From: DASRFR01 sp035651455
GTDB lineage: Bacteria > Acidobacteriota > Terriglobia > Terriglobales > Acidobacteriaceae
Reading direction: 5' to 3'
DNA: 64,000 nt
NCBI GenBank assembly: GCA_035651455.1
Contig: DASRFR010000047.1
Location: 186,001-250,000 of the forward strand
Part shown: one piece after another, positions 35,277 through 45,152 of the stretch
Layout of the letters: each line of letters starts with the position of its first letter
Numbering within the stretch: position 1 is the first letter of the stretch
Position numbers and translations under genes: made by a program
Notes under the pieces: generated by a model
Database searches by the model: none
What the model was told of the DNA's origin: nothing
What the model saw: only the letters and a program-made list of their open reading frames with translations

Positions 35277-36017
35277 TCACAACCTCCCTGCTGTGGGTTG
35301 GATCGTAATCTCTTCCACCGTGCTATTCTCCGGAACCGTCAGGGCGCTGACGATCGCATTGGCGACGATCTGCGCAGACATCATGCTTTTCCGCGGCGCA
35401 TCCGGCCAGAACTGATCCCAGATGGCGGTATCCGTCGGTCCGGCGATCAGCGCAATAACCTGAATGCCCTTTGGCCGGAGCTCTTCCCGGAGTGTGTTCG
35501 TGAACCCTAACGCGCCATGCTTGGAGGCGCAATACGCCGCCTCGCCAGCAAAGACCCCCTTCGCGGCCAGCGATAAGTTATTCACAATGCTGCCGCCTCG
35601 CCGCATGGTTGCCAATGCCGCTCTTGTGCATAAAAACATGCCGGTCAAGTTCGTGGCGATGACCCGATTCCAGGTTTGAGGATCGAGTTGGTCGACGGTC
35701 GTCATCGCATGCGAAATCCCGGCGTTATTAATCAGAATGTCGATCCTGCCCAGCTGGCTTTTGATTCTGCGGAAGAGCAATTCCACCGCATTCGCGTCGC
35801 CGACATCGCAGGCATGATGCAGCACCGTGGTGTTGAAATCTTCCAGTTCCCTGCTTGCCTTGCGCAGCGCAGCTTCGTCTCGTCCCGTGACAACCACTTT
35901 ACAACCCGCGCGCGCCAGGGCTTTGGCGGTCGCCAGCCCGATTCCGCGGCTCGCCCCGGTGACTACGGCAACCTTCTGCTGCAGAGAAGATTCAGTGTTA
36001 TCCAAGCGGCGTTTCAT
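35277..36017 (-). CDS. Short-chain dehydrogenase/reductase
   Basis: A classical SDR of 246 residues. Features are the TGASRGIG cofactor motif, NNAG, the catalytic Ser (NNLSLAA), YCASK (Tyr-x-x-x-Lys) and a C-terminal GPTDTAIWDQFW substrate loop. The Arg in the TGRDEA turn suggests NADP. The C-terminal pattern resembles the YdfG/sepiapterin-reductase-like group, but the substrate cannot be fixed. It starts 27 nt after the Ser/Thr kinase gene and is probably in the same transcript. Confidence 0.88.
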   Translation of the reverse strand: MKRRLDNTESSLQQKVAVVTGASRGIGLATAKALARAGCKVVVTGRDEAALRKASRELEDFNTTVLHHACDVGDANAVELLFRRIKSQLGRIDILINNAGISHAMTTVDQLDPQTWNRVIATNLTGMFLCTRAALATMRRGGSIVNNLSLAAKGVFAGEAAYCASKHGALGFTNTLREELRPKGIQVIALIAGPTDTAIWDQFWPDAPRKSMMSAQIVANAIVSALTVPENSTVEEITIQPTAGRL

Positions 36018-36044
36018 ACATGGAAGGTGCGGGTAGTGTCTGGA

Positions 36045-38708
36045 TCAGTGAAACTTCACTTCCAAACTGTAGATTTCTTCCGTGCTCCGATCGCGCATTA
36101 AGAGCGGCGAGTCGTCCGGAGCCACGCCTACCCAGAATTCCCAGGGGTCAAAGCCGCGAGGCACGTCCTTAATGCTGAACAGGCGTTCCATTTTTCCATC
36201 CGCAACGTTGACGCGAACAAAGTCGTCGGTACTGTCGGCGTAATCTTCCGCGTAAAGATGTTTGCTGTCGCGCGCCCAGTTCTCGTACGCAAACAACGAC
36301 CGCGCGAGTTCCGACCATTTCTGTTTGGCAAAATCATATAGCAGCATACGGCTGGAATCCGCCGACAAAGCTGCAATATACCGGCCGTCCGGCGAACACC
36401 GTGGACTGAATAAATCCTCAGATCCGGGCACATCAGAAACCCTGCCCTGGCTCAAGTCCACGATATGCACATTCGCGCCCTGCGAGCGGCCATATTCCAA
36501 CCAGGGCATTCCGGCAAAAACGATCGCCTTTCCGTCTGGAGTCCAGGTCGGATCCCCCTGATTGCGATCCCCCGCCGCAACCGGATTCGGTGTGCCTCCG
36601 TCGGCGGGCAAGACCACAATGTTCCAAGGTTTGCCCGGTGCCGCCCCCATAAACGCCAGCTGCTTGCCATCCGGCGACCATCTTGGCATGTGGGCTTTAA
36701 TCGGCGCAAAGGTGAGCTGCGCGCGAGAGCTCCCATCCAATTTGCTTCGCCACAATGTCAGTTCCGGATGCAGCACGTACGTGATCCACTGGCCGTCAGG
36801 TGAAATATCTGCTTCCCCCGCGGAAAGGCCTCCCAGATAGAGGGAGAACTGCTTCGATTTCCCGTCATACTTGACCAGGTCAAAGCGCCGCTGCTGTCCG
36901 ATCACAAACAGCTTCTTGCCATCGAGAGACGGTATGGGAGCCGCAAACATGAGCGGCCCCACTGTGAGTTGTACGGGTGCAGCACTGCCGTTGTTAAACC
37001 AGCTCCGTTCGCGGATCGCCCAGATATTCTGAGCATTGTTGCGCGTCGACTCGAACAGGAAATACTGTCCATCAGGTGTCCAGCTGCCGTTCGATTCTTC
37101 CGGAGGTTTACTCCAGTCAGGCAGTAAGGGATGCAGGTTTTTCCCATCAGCCGAAACCTCCCACAATGACGAAGAATGCTGGCTAGGGTCTTGCTCTGTG
37201 AACCTCAGGCGCTTTCCGTCGGGAGAGAATCGCGGCTGGAAAGGGATTCCGTGTACGGTGAGCAATGTTCGCGAATCCGTGCCGTCCGCGTTGGCGATAA
37301 ACAGCGTCGACGCATTCGCGTACACGATGCCGCGACCGTCCGGCGTCCACGCGGCGGAATGCGCGCGAATGTCTCCCAGACGCCTGGGCGTGCCGGCAGG
37401 TACCGGTAAGGCCCAAAGCGGTGACTCCGTCTGTGAGCCTTCCGCAACTCCGCGAACCAGCAGTTGGGAATTGCCAGGGGAATAGTCGTAGATATCCGCG
37501 CTGGGTAATGGATTATTCAGCGGAGCAGTTTCGCCGCCATTAGCTGAAACCTGGCGCAGCACTGAGTGCCCGTTCACATACTCGGAAAAGTACAAGCGCG
37601 TGCCATCTGTCGCGAGCGAACGCTTGGTCAGCCCATCGTTCGTGATCTGCACCGATGCGACGACCACCGGTTGTCCCCCTGTCAATCGCTCCAGCCAGAG
37701 CCCGACGGCGACCACCAGAACCAGGAGCACCGCCAATCCCAGCCACAATCCTGTCCTGCCCTCGCCGCTGGTGAGATCGTTCCGGGTTGCGATCCTAAGT
37801 TTGGTTTCCGATTGCAGCCTGGCACGCATCGCTGCCGATATCGGCTCACCCGCGAGTACCTTTTCCAGGTCTGCTTTCATCGCGCCGGCGCTCTGATAGC
37901 GCTGGTTCGGATCTTTTTCCAGCGCCTTCCGCACTACCCATTCCAGCTGGCCAGGCAGCCCTGGTACTGCTTCCTGCGGCCATACGGTAGGCGCGTGAAT
38001 GATGGAGTCGAAGACTGCCGCCGACGTTGGACCCTGGAACGGCAGCGCGCCAGTCAGCATCTCGTAAAGCACAACGCCGAACGAGAAGAGATCGGCGCGG
38101 GCGTCCATAGCCTTGCCCAGCGCTTGTTCCGGTGACATGTATGCGATCGTCCCCACGGCAGACCCCGGGCTGGTCAGGTTCTCAGGAGGCTGAGTGATCA
38201 GTCCCTGGGTGTCCGCAGCAGCTAACGCGCCACCGTCCGGCAACAGCTTAGCCAGTCCGAAATCAAGGATCTTGGCGTGTCCTCGCGACGTAATGAAGAC
38301 ATTCGCGGGCTTGATGTCGCGGTGAATGATGCCATGGCTGTGCGCGGCTTCTAACGCGTCGGCGATCTCGATAGCCAGGCGCAGGAATTGATCCAGCGGG
38401 ATGGTCCCACGGGTAATCTGTTCCCGGAGCGTGAGCCCATCGAGGAACTCCATGGCGATGAAGCGCCGCCGCTCGGCAGAACCGATCTCGTAAATCGTGC
38501 AGATGTTGGGATGATTGAGCGCTGACGCCGCTCTGGCTTCGCGCCGGAAGCGCTCCAGAACTTGCGGATCTTGCGCCACCATATCGGGCAGGAACTTCAG
38601 GGCCACATAGCGCCCCAATTCAATGTCCTCGGCCTTGTAAACCACGCCCATCCCCCCACCGCCCAGCTTTTCGACAATGCGGTAGTGAGATATGGTTTGG
38701 CCGATCAT
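36045..38708 (-). CDS. Membrane-bound Ser/Thr protein kinase with C-terminal TolB-like propeller
   Basis: The cytosolic N-terminal kinase domain (about residues 8-270) has all motifs: GGGGMGVVYKAED, AxK in VALKFL, HRDIKPANVF, DFGLAKLL and MSPEQALG. A single TM helix follows near residue 330 (LWLGLAVLLVLVVAVGLWLE). The outer region carries about eleven beta-propeller blades with repeated SPDGK/TPDGK turns, typical of TolB/WD40-like PD40 repeats. It probably senses an extracytoplasmic ligand and phosphorylates cytosolic targets. ATG 38708 is chosen for its AGGAA site and because the kinase motif follows at once. Confidence 0.93.
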   Translation of the reverse strand: MIGQTISHYRIVEKLGGGGMGVVYKAEDIELGRYVALKFLPDMVAQDPQVLERFRREARAASALNHPNICTIYEIGSAERRRFIAMEFLDGLTLREQITRGTIPLDQFLRLAIEIADALEAAHSHGIIHRDIKPANVFITSRGHAKILDFGLAKLLPDGGALAAADTQGLITQPPENLTSPGSAVGTIAYMSPEQALGKAMDARADLFSFGVVLYEMLTGALPFQGPTSAAVFDSIIHAPTVWPQEAVPGLPGQLEWVVRKALEKDPNQRYQSAGAMKADLEKVLAGEPISAAMRARLQSETKLRIATRNDLTSGEGRTGLWLGLAVLLVLVVAVGLWLERLTGGQPVVVASVQITNDGLTKRSLATDGTRLYFSEYVNGHSVLRQVSANGGETAPLNNPLPSADIYDYSPGNSQLLVRGVAEGSQTESPLWALPVPAGTPRRLGDIRAHSAAWTPDGRGIVYANASTLFIANADGTDSRTLLTVHGIPFQPRFSPDGKRLRFTEQDPSQHSSSLWEVSADGKNLHPLLPDWSKPPEESNGSWTPDGQYFLFESTRNNAQNIWAIRERSWFNNGSAAPVQLTVGPLMFAAPIPSLDGKKLFVIGQQRRFDLVKYDGKSKQFSLYLGGLSAGEADISPDGQWITYVLHPELTLWRSKLDGSSRAQLTFAPIKAHMPRWSPDGKQLAFMGAAPGKPWNIVVLPADGGTPNPVAAGDRNQGDPTWTPDGKAIVFAGMPWLEYGRSQGANVHIVDLSQGRVSDVPGSEDLFSPRCSPDGRYIAALSADSSRMLLYDFAKQKWSELARSLFAYENWARDSKHLYAEDYADSTDDFVRVNVADGKMERLFSIKDVPRGFDPWEFWVGVAPDDSPLLMRDRSTEEIYSLEVKFH

Positions 38709-38810
38709 TTCCTGAGCCCTTGGTATGCAGCCCGAATGGTAGGCGGCACGAAAAGGCAAGTCAAATGACCAAATCTGTAGAGTCGAGCAGCACAGGCCGG
38801 CCCCGCTTGG

Positions 38811-40997
38811 CTACTGCGTCACAGTTTCCTTGAATTTCGCTGTACTGCCGACCGCGCTTACAGAAGCGGTGATAAACACCGTCCCCGGCGTGCTTGGTGT
38901 TGTGTAGTTGGTGCAGGCGCTGCCCGTGCTATCGGTAGTCACGGCACTGGGCGACAGGATTCCTCCCGCTCCGCCATCAGAGAAATTCACCACGACACCT
39001 GGGACTTTGTTGGCGTACTGATCTTTGACTACAGCGCACACTGGATTTGGTAATGGACTGTTTACGCTCGCTGTCTGGTTAAAGCCGGACTTGGTTACCA
39101 CTGAAGCAGGCGTTCCGGCCGTTGCGGTTTCAGTCAAAGTTGCGCTGCTGTACCCTGGGGCACCGGCCGTGATGGTAACCTTCATCGCTTTTGTCGGAAG
39201 AGTATAGGTTGTGCTGGCGAATCCGTTCTGATCCGTGATTGCGACCGGCGTTCCGAAGCTGCCGCCCGCTTGGTTGTCACTGAAACTCACGGCAAGCCCG
39301 GAGATGGGAGCCCCTTGATAGGCATCGGCCGCCTTGATCTGCAACGCGGTGGGCAGCACGGTTCCAACGGTCGCGGTCTGCAGATTCCCAGCGGTTGACG
39401 TGATATGCGGTATTAACCCGTAAACAACCAGTTGTGCCGTGCCGCCAATGTAAACCTTGCCATTGGCTACGATGGGGGTGCTGAAGTGCGGGACTACGCC
39501 GAGAGTATCACGGGGGGTTACCTGGCTCGAGTTGTAGGTCTGCACAAGGTTGCTGGCATTGTAAGCGTAAAGTTTCGACTGAATGCCGTTAATAGCCCAC
39601 ACAATGCCGTTGGATGTTCCGTTTGAGGATACTGACATTCCCGCCGGCATGTTGAACACCAGCGACGATTGGTAAATGGGCAGAGTGCTGAGTTGCCCAT
39701 TCGCCAACGAAAATGCCTTGATGACCGATCCCTCTGAGGAAACGAACAAAGTATTGTTCCAGTATGCTGGCGCACCATCGACTTCGCCGACGACGAAGGT
39801 TAATTCCTGCACAATCTGGGTGTCGCCGTTCGGATTGAATTTACCCAGGTTGTCCCGGCTCACCAGGTAAATGGTTCCTTGCTTCCCAACCGCCGCCATC
39901 AGGTGCGGATAGGGCCCAGACTGGTCAGGGAGTAGCACCACGCCGCCAGAACCCAGATCAAGATCGTACTGATTCAAGAACTGCTGGTTGTAAGGTGTGA
40001 AATAGTCCACCCAGTTCAAACCAGCCCCGAGAGCCAGTTTCAGCAAGGTATCGCCGAAGTGAACATCGTCATCGCCATAGGGACCGTCAGCGGTATTGAA
40101 ATAAAGATTTCCTGCGCTGTCGGCTGCTGGTGCTACACCACCTTGCCAGATTCCGGCACCATACCCCTGGTTAGGATTCGTGGCGAACGCCCCAAGTTGG
40201 GTCAGGCTTGTGGGGTCGTAAGCAACCACCCACCCGCTCGCATTCTGGGCATACCTGCACCCCAGAGTGCCGAACGTGACGTACAGAGTGCCGTTCGCAA
40301 GCACCAGCCCAGGGCGAGCCATCTGGTATTTATCCACGAAGGTCCCGTGGTCGTCGCCGTGGGTGAAGGTCGCCTTGATCTGCACCGGGCTCCCCGGCCT
40401 CTCCTCCCCGGTAGTCACATCCAAGGCGTGAAGACGATGCACGAATGCACCGGATTCTTCAGTTTTGGCGAGAACATAAATCGTGCCTGCCGCGGGATCA
40501 ATGACCATGGTGGGCACAACACCGATCTCGGTGAAGCTTGTGACAGCAGGACAGGCCTGATCCTTGATGGGAACGCTGGTGATGCCCGCGGCGGGATTTG
40601 TAAAGCTGACCTGCCACAATGGCGTGGCATTACCCCCGGCATTGTTGTCCGCGTCGAAAGCATAAACGCTGTCATGCATCGTAGCCACGTAGACGACATT
40701 GTGGGTTCCGGCACCGGGGATCGAAATACCAGGCAGATACAAAGGATGCCCTACGATGTAGCCGTCGACCGGCTGTGCGAATAGTTTTTCAAACGTGCCG
40801 CTTTTGACGTTGGCGGGGGTCAGATACGTCTCGTTCACATTTTGACCCGCGCGTGAGTTGTCGTACCTCTGTGTGATGACGCTGACTTGAGCCAAGGCGA
40901 CAGACGTAATCAAAATTAAACCAGCAATCGCGAGCACAATGAGGCGGACCCGAACCGCATTGCCGCATGTAAGCAGCAGCCGGCGAGTAGGCGACAT
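38811..40997 (-). CDS. Exported PQQ-like beta-propeller protein with bacterial Ig-like repeats
   Basis: An N-terminal signal/anchor (residues 20-38, RLIVLAIAGLILITSVALAQ) precedes a PQQ/pyrrolo-quinoline-like propeller of about 480 residues (VVYVATMHDSVYAFDADNNA, TGNLYFNTADG-type turns). Then come two Ig-like repeats of the Big_1 type (about residues 550-728), each with a V.FSD...GG.. core. ATG 40997 has a CAGGAG site, preferred over 41018. There is no catalytic Trp-docking motif certain enough to call a dehydrogenase. It may be a surface protein that binds ligands or partners. Confidence 0.82.
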   Translation of the reverse strand: MSPTRRLLLTCGNAVRVRLIVLAIAGLILITSVALAQVSVITQRYDNSRAGQNVNETYLTPANVKSGTFEKLFAQPVDGYIVGHPLYLPGISIPGAGTHNVVYVATMHDSVYAFDADNNAGGNATPLWQVSFTNPAAGITSVPIKDQACPAVTSFTEIGVVPTMVIDPAAGTIYVLAKTEESGAFVHRLHALDVTTGEERPGSPVQIKATFTHGDDHGTFVDKYQMARPGLVLANGTLYVTFGTLGCRYAQNASGWVVAYDPTSLTQLGAFATNPNQGYGAGIWQGGVAPAADSAGNLYFNTADGPYGDDDVHFGDTLLKLALGAGLNWVDYFTPYNQQFLNQYDLDLGSGGVVLLPDQSGPYPHLMAAVGKQGTIYLVSRDNLGKFNPNGDTQIVQELTFVVGEVDGAPAYWNNTLFVSSEGSVIKAFSLANGQLSTLPIYQSSLVFNMPAGMSVSSNGTSNGIVWAINGIQSKLYAYNASNLVQTYNSSQVTPRDTLGVVPHFSTPIVANGKVYIGGTAQLVVYGLIPHITSTAGNLQTATVGTVLPTALQIKAADAYQGAPISGLAVSFSDNQAGGSFGTPVAITDQNGFASTTYTLPTKAMKVTITAGAPGYSSATLTETATAGTPASVVTKSGFNQTASVNSPLPNPVCAVVKDQYANKVPGVVVNFSDGGAGGILSPSAVTTDSTGSACTNYTTPSTPGTVFITASVSAVGSTAKFKETVTQ

Positions 40998-41585
40998 ACT
41001 CTGCTCCTGTGAGGGCATTAACTGAATTGAAAGCGAATTCTATTCGGGGGAAAACCGGGGATCACGAGAGCAGGTAGGGATCCCGCTCGACTTGGCCGAA
41101 GACGAGTGTATCGAATTTTCCGGGCACAGACAATCCGAAGATTCAGCCGGGGGGAAAGATCATGACTATGACGCAAAAACCTGCGGATTTTGGCATGGAT
41201 GCCAGCCCGATTGAGCGCGACCGCCGCGTTGGAGGTCTAACCGCTCTCTCCCAATCTCTGTAATAGAGACTTTAATTGCAACAACTTCCGCTTGAACCTC
41301 TCCTCAACATTTTGGGTAAGCAGCACGGTTCCGGCAAGCGCACGATATTTTCGTACGCTTTGAGGGCGTTAGAGCAATTACGCCGTGCCCTCTGGGATTC
41401 GCGAGAGCGCAGGGTAAACCGGGCAAAGGTCAAACTTATCTCGAGTTCCGTGAAGAGAAACGCGGTTGCAGTTCGGTTTATCTCCCGCCACAGCGGTTGC
41501 GACATGAGAGGGAGAATACGCGCGATTTCAATCGTCGAACATCGGTGAAGAACTGTATGCAAAAAGAGCTTCCAAGCGCTCCTCT
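40998..41585. other. Gap of 588 bp with a doubtful small gene
   Basis: The region upstream of the PQQ-like gene has no firm gene. A minus-strand frame (41272-41505, 77 codons from ATG) contains SLTFARFTLRSRESQRAR then NALKAYENIV, a pattern seen in small proteins of this lineage that record tetratricopeptide-like helices. No ribosome-binding site is seen. A plus-strand frame over the same bases is equally open, so the call is weak. Confidence 0.25.
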
Positions 41586-42326
41586 TCAACGAGACTTGTC
41601 TCCCGGCTCTGGGTGCCACGCATACCCCGCACCCGTCCAGACAAGTGCCCCGGTTTCGCCGCCAACATTTTCCGCTATTACATTCTGCTGGTTAGGAATG
41701 CTTCCAAACGCACGCTGCAGGCTTCGCGAGGCATGAGCGACCGCCAGTTCCAGCCCAGCAGCGTGGCAGAGGACAAAAGTTTGGCGCGCAATCGGATTGC
41801 GCCAACCGGATGGCCCGACTCCATGCACAACCACCAGCAGGTGTTCGCCAGCCCGAACCACCTCGCGCTTTGTGGGCGGCGGAAGCGTCACCACGCTCTG
41901 ATTGGGAGGCGGCACAAAGACGTTGTGCGGATCCTGAACAATCCAGTTTGATAGCGGATCGTTCAGCTCGGCGAGTTTTTGCGTCACCGGCGCTGCGAGC
42001 ACTGCAACGTCTTCGGAACCATCTCCGTTGAAGTCGCCCGTCCAAAAAGGCTTCGACGACCTGCTGTCCAAGGCCACCACTCCTGCAAAGACTCTGGCCA
42101 GCAACTCTTGTACATCGCGGACAGAGGCCTCCGGCAATGGCATGAGCGGCGCGGCGGGAACTCCCGGCGGATTGGTCCTTGGTGCCGCAAAAGGCGTCCC
42201 GTTACGTGGGATTGGCGCCTCTGCAACCCGCTCCTGGGAACGCTCACAGGCCCCGCAGAAAAGACAGGCAATCCCGAGCAGGCTTAGGCCCGCCGTACGC
42301 GCAAATCCTAGTTCCCCAGTTCTCAT
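41586..42326 (-). CDS. Exported lipoprotein with FG-GAP-like repeat
   Basis: The start has GAGGAG six bases upstream of ATG 42326. The N-terminus (ARTAGLSLLGIACLFCGAC) ends in a likely lipobox Cys, so the protein should be a lipoprotein. The segment FWTGDFNGDGSEDVAVLA matches the calcium-binding FG-GAP/VCBS motif (DxNxDxxxD) of extracellular proteins. The rest is not assignable. It is 68 nt downstream of the di-haem cytochrome gene on the same strand and likely belongs with it. Confidence 0.75.
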   Translation of the reverse strand: MRTGELGFARTAGLSLLGIACLFCGACERSQERVAEAPIPRNGTPFAAPRTNPPGVPAAPLMPLPEASVRDVQELLARVFAGVVALDSRSSKPFWTGDFNGDGSEDVAVLAAPVTQKLAELNDPLSNWIVQDPHNVFVPPPNQSVVTLPPPTKREVVRAGEHLLVVVHGVGPSGWRNPIARQTFVLCHAAGLELAVAHASRSLQRAFGSIPNQQNVIAENVGGETGALVWTGAGYAWHPEPGDKSR

Positions 42327-42394
42327 AAGCATCTCCTCAATTCCAACGATGTGGCAGGGCACGGCAGGTCGCCGTGCCCGACGCCGTTACCGGA

Positions 42395-43684
42395 TCACAG
42401 TGCATCCAGGAAGGTGAGGATCTGGTTTTTCTGGGTTGTGGTGAGAGCCTGGTAGTTGTAGATGACCAGGGAAGCTTCATGTCCGTGCCGGAGGATTGCA
42501 TCGCTGCGGGTGTACGACTGCAGATCATGCATCAGCCGGCTCTTGGTGCGTAGTCCCCATAGTGGTGGCGTGCGCAGCTTGTTAGTGGTATCGGAAGGGC
42601 CGTTCTGGAGCACGCCATCGCCCGTTCCGACATCATGCAAGAGGAAGTCGCTATAGGGATTGATGGTCATGTTCCCGAGCGCCGCTGGCACAGTGTAGGC
42701 GCCCCCGTTGATCACCGTGCCCGCCGGTGCGGTGGTAATTGCCGCGACGTGGCAAATTGAGCACCCGATGGAATTGAACAATGAGGATCCGGCCTGCGCG
42801 TCCGCTGTTGCCATCAACACGCTATCCACCGGAGGAGCCTTTGTGCCACGCATGAACGTGGCAAAGTGATCGATGTCGGCCATGCCGAGGCTATCTGTCT
42901 GATCTTCCGGATCGCTGGTCGTCTTGCACACGGTCGTGGTGTCGGTCGGGCTCAAGCGATTTGTAATCCCTTGCTCATTGATGTACGCATCGCTGGCGAA
43001 CGAAAGCAGACTGGCGTGTTGGTTCTTCCAACCAAAGCGCCCGCCCCGTATCTGTCCAGAAGCCTCGAGCACGGGGACCTGGATGAATTCGCCGTAAATG
43101 TACCCGTAGCTCTGGTAGGGCTGGTTCAAGGAAATGCCGTACAGGGTGTTGCTATCGATCGCCTCGACGAAACCGTCCCCCAAGGTATTGAGCGACGCCC
43201 GAAGCGCTCGAACCGTCTCCGTGCTCGGCACGCGTTCCTGCGCTTGCGGACACGTAGCCCGGTCGTTAATCAGAGACCGATTCGCAATCGTGTTGGCTCC
43301 GTCGTTAATGTAGATAGTGGGATTCTGGAAATTGCGACGGGAGTCAGTGTGTCCAACCCGCAGCTCGGTTACCTGACTGTTTCCGCCAGTGTTCGGATTC
43401 TGATGACAGTTCACGCAGGACTGCGCGTTGTAGACCGGCCCCAAGCCATTGTCCACGCCGTCTTGTTCTTCGAAGACAGCCTGATCCTGGGCAAACGTGT
43501 CGCCCGTGGGTTCGGGAAATCCGTTGCTGACACTTTGCGATCCTGGATTCTGGTTCAATGTGGGCGTGCTGAATCCCGTGGGAGCTGGTGTCGGAGAACT
43601 GCTATAGACAAGGCCGATGCCGCCAATCAGCACGATTAACGTGATCGCGCCCAGGTAAGTCGCCATACCACCGAAACGCTTCAT
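42395..43684 (-). CDS. Di-haem oxidoreductase-type cytochrome c (DHOR family)
   Basis: After a membrane anchor (residues 8-28, ATYLGAITLIVLIGGIGLVY) the exported protein has two c-type haem motifs. They are CVNCH at residues 90-94 and CSICH near 320. The SLGMADIDHFATFMRG and KLRTPPLWGLRTKSRLMHD segments match the DHOR/putative thiol-oxidoreductase family (related to MauG and bacterial peroxidases). It likely transfers electrons to or from an outside substrate. The start ATG 43684 follows GAGGAGG. No cytochrome c maturation gene lies here. Confidence 0.88.
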   Translation of the reverse strand: MKRFGGMATYLGAITLIVLIGGIGLVYSSSPTPAPTGFSTPTLNQNPGSQSVSNGFPEPTGDTFAQDQAVFEEQDGVDNGLGPVYNAQSCVNCHQNPNTGGNSQVTELRVGHTDSRRNFQNPTIYINDGANTIANRSLINDRATCPQAQERVPSTETVRALRASLNTLGDGFVEAIDSNTLYGISLNQPYQSYGYIYGEFIQVPVLEASGQIRGGRFGWKNQHASLLSFASDAYINEQGITNRLSPTDTTTVCKTTSDPEDQTDSLGMADIDHFATFMRGTKAPPVDSVLMATADAQAGSSLFNSIGCSICHVAAITTAPAGTVINGGAYTVPAALGNMTINPYSDFLLHDVGTGDGVLQNGPSDTTNKLRTPPLWGLRTKSRLMHDLQSYTRSDAILRHGHEASLVIYNYQALTTTQKNQILTFLDAL

Positions 43685-44045
43685 CTTGTCCTCCTCTGGA
43701 GATAACCACACTCCAGCGGTTGGTACTGCGTGGGAATACCACCGATGTCCGCAAGGTACGGTGCATTCCTCTCCCACAGCGTGCGGATCGGGGAGGGACG
43801 AGCCGCAACCAGAGCGAAGGATCGAAATGAGCTTTCAGGTAACTGCTGAAGTGGCCTAGAGCCCCAAAACGAGATGGCGAAGTTAGAGAGAACTTACTGA
43901 AACGCGGGCGCGAGAGTAGTACAACTGATAGCGGCTGTCAAGATTTCTGATTTGTGAAAAAACCCGCTTGGGCACTCCAGTTACGGTTCTACTGAAGCTG
44001 GGGATCAAAAAAGGTTAGGAAACGCGCCGCAAAGACGACTGTTAG
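43685..44045. other. Gap of 361 bp upstream of the cytochrome gene
   Basis: I see no gene, repeat or clear terminator between the cytochrome start and the folE stop. The region presumably carries the cytochrome promoter, but no convincing -35/-10 pair stands out. Confidence 0.5.
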
Positions 44046-44645
44046 CTACATTCCGTTTGGTCGCTGTCGTATGAGAGACAGAAATTCGTTTCGCGTCTCT
44101 TGTTCTTCCCGGAAGCAGCCCAGCATGGAAGAGGTTACCGCGGCTGAATGCTGTTTCTCTACTCCCCGCATCATCATGCACAAATGGCGGGCCTCAATAA
44201 CCACGCCTACGCCTTGCGGTTCAATCGTCTTTTGAATGGTCTCTGCAATCTGGGTAGTAAGGCGTTCTTGGATCTGTAAACGGCGCGAGTACATTTCAAT
44301 CAGGCGCGGAATCTTACTCAGACCAATGACCCTTCCCTTGGGAATGTAAGCCACGTGTACCTTGCCGAAGAACGGCAGCATGTGATGCTCACACAGGCTA
44401 AACATCTCCACGTCCTTGACAATGACCATTTCGTCATAGTCGACCGTAAACAGAGCGTTCTTGAGCAGTGCCTCCGGATCCTCGTGGTAACCCTTAGTAA
44501 GGTACTCAAAAGCCTTATGGACCCGTGCCGGGGTGCGCACCAAGCCTTCGCGCTCAGGGTCTTCTCCGAGTCGAACCAGTATCTCCCGCATTAGTTCTTC
44601 AAAACTTGCGCCCGTAACTGTGGTTGGCTCCGTCGTGGTCTTCAT
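44046..44645 (-). CDS. folE: GTP cyclohydrolase I
   Basis: FolE converts GTP to 7,8-dihydroneopterin triphosphate, feeding folate, tetrahydrobiopterin and queuosine pathways. The zinc site is visible as LCEHHMLPFFGKVHVAYIP and CMMMRGVEKQHSA (Cys, His, Cys), and RLIEMYSRRLQIQERLT is the conserved substrate region. Start ATG 44645 follows GAGGT. The 199-residue size is standard. It lies downstream of two PTPS paralogues with a gap of 81 bp, giving a coherent pterin cluster. Confidence 0.96.
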   Translation of the reverse strand: MKTTTEPTTVTGASFEELMREILVRLGEDPEREGLVRTPARVHKAFEYLTKGYHEDPEALLKNALFTVDYDEMVIVKDVEMFSLCEHHMLPFFGKVHVAYIPKGRVIGLSKIPRLIEMYSRRLQIQERLTTQIAETIQKTIEPQGVGVVIEARHLCMMMRGVEKQHSAAVTSSMLGCFREEQETRNEFLSLIRQRPNGM

Positions 44646-44726
44646 CGGTACCTCACACAAAATGTTCTATCCGATAACCTGCAGTTCGTAATCTGGACCT
44701 CATGAGGGGTGCGAATGCAGCGAGAT

Positions 44727-45152
44727 TCACGAGATCATCCGATTCCCTTCTCCCGCATATTCAAACGAATTCATCATCGTCTCTTCAAGCTTCACTCTTT
44801 CCAGATGAGCGAGAACAAAGCCACGCTGCAGTATTTCGTAAATCGTCATGCATAGGTTCTCGGTCGTGGGCACCTTGTGCCCAAATTCAGGCAGCATATT
44901 GAGGTTCTCGTGTCCATATCGCTCCAAGATCGCGTTCTGCACGAATGTGTCCAACTCCACGAGGTTGCACACCATCCCAGTGGCCTGGTTCACCTGCCCA
45001 CTTACACTGATCTCCAGCACATAATTGTGCCCATGGCCGTGCGGGTTGTTGCATTTTCCGTAAGTGGATCGGTTTTGTTCCGCCGACATCGCGGGGTTGT
45101 GCAGGCGGTGCGATGCCGAAAACAGATACCGGCGCGTCAGGTATGCCTTCAT
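44727..45152 (-). CDS. 6-pyruvoyltetrahydropterin synthase / QueD family, copy 1
   Basis: The 141-residue enzyme of the PTPS/QueD superfamily converts dihydroneopterin triphosphate. Zinc ligands are the His in SASHRLHNPAMS and the HGHNY pair. The catalytic Cys sits in TYGKCNNPHGHGHNY, the wording seen in eukaryotic PTPS rather than in short QueD (HKCGRLHGH). PTTENLCMTIYEIL supplies the pterin Glu/Thr. The start overlaps the stop of copy 2 by four bases (ATGA), so translation is coupled. Confidence 0.9.
   Translation of the reverse strand: MKAYLTRRYLFSASHRLHNPAMSAEQNRSTYGKCNNPHGHGHNYVLEISVSGQVNQATGMVCNLVELDTFVQNAILERYGHENLNMLPEFGHKVPTTENLCMTIYEILQRGFVLAHLERVKLEETMMNSFEYAGEGNRMIS

Noticed and set aside
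35277..36017. Sepiapterin reductase call for the SDR gene
   Set aside because: The C-terminal pattern is similar, but the gene sits with a kinase, 9 kb from the pterin cluster, and the substrate loop is not diagnostic.
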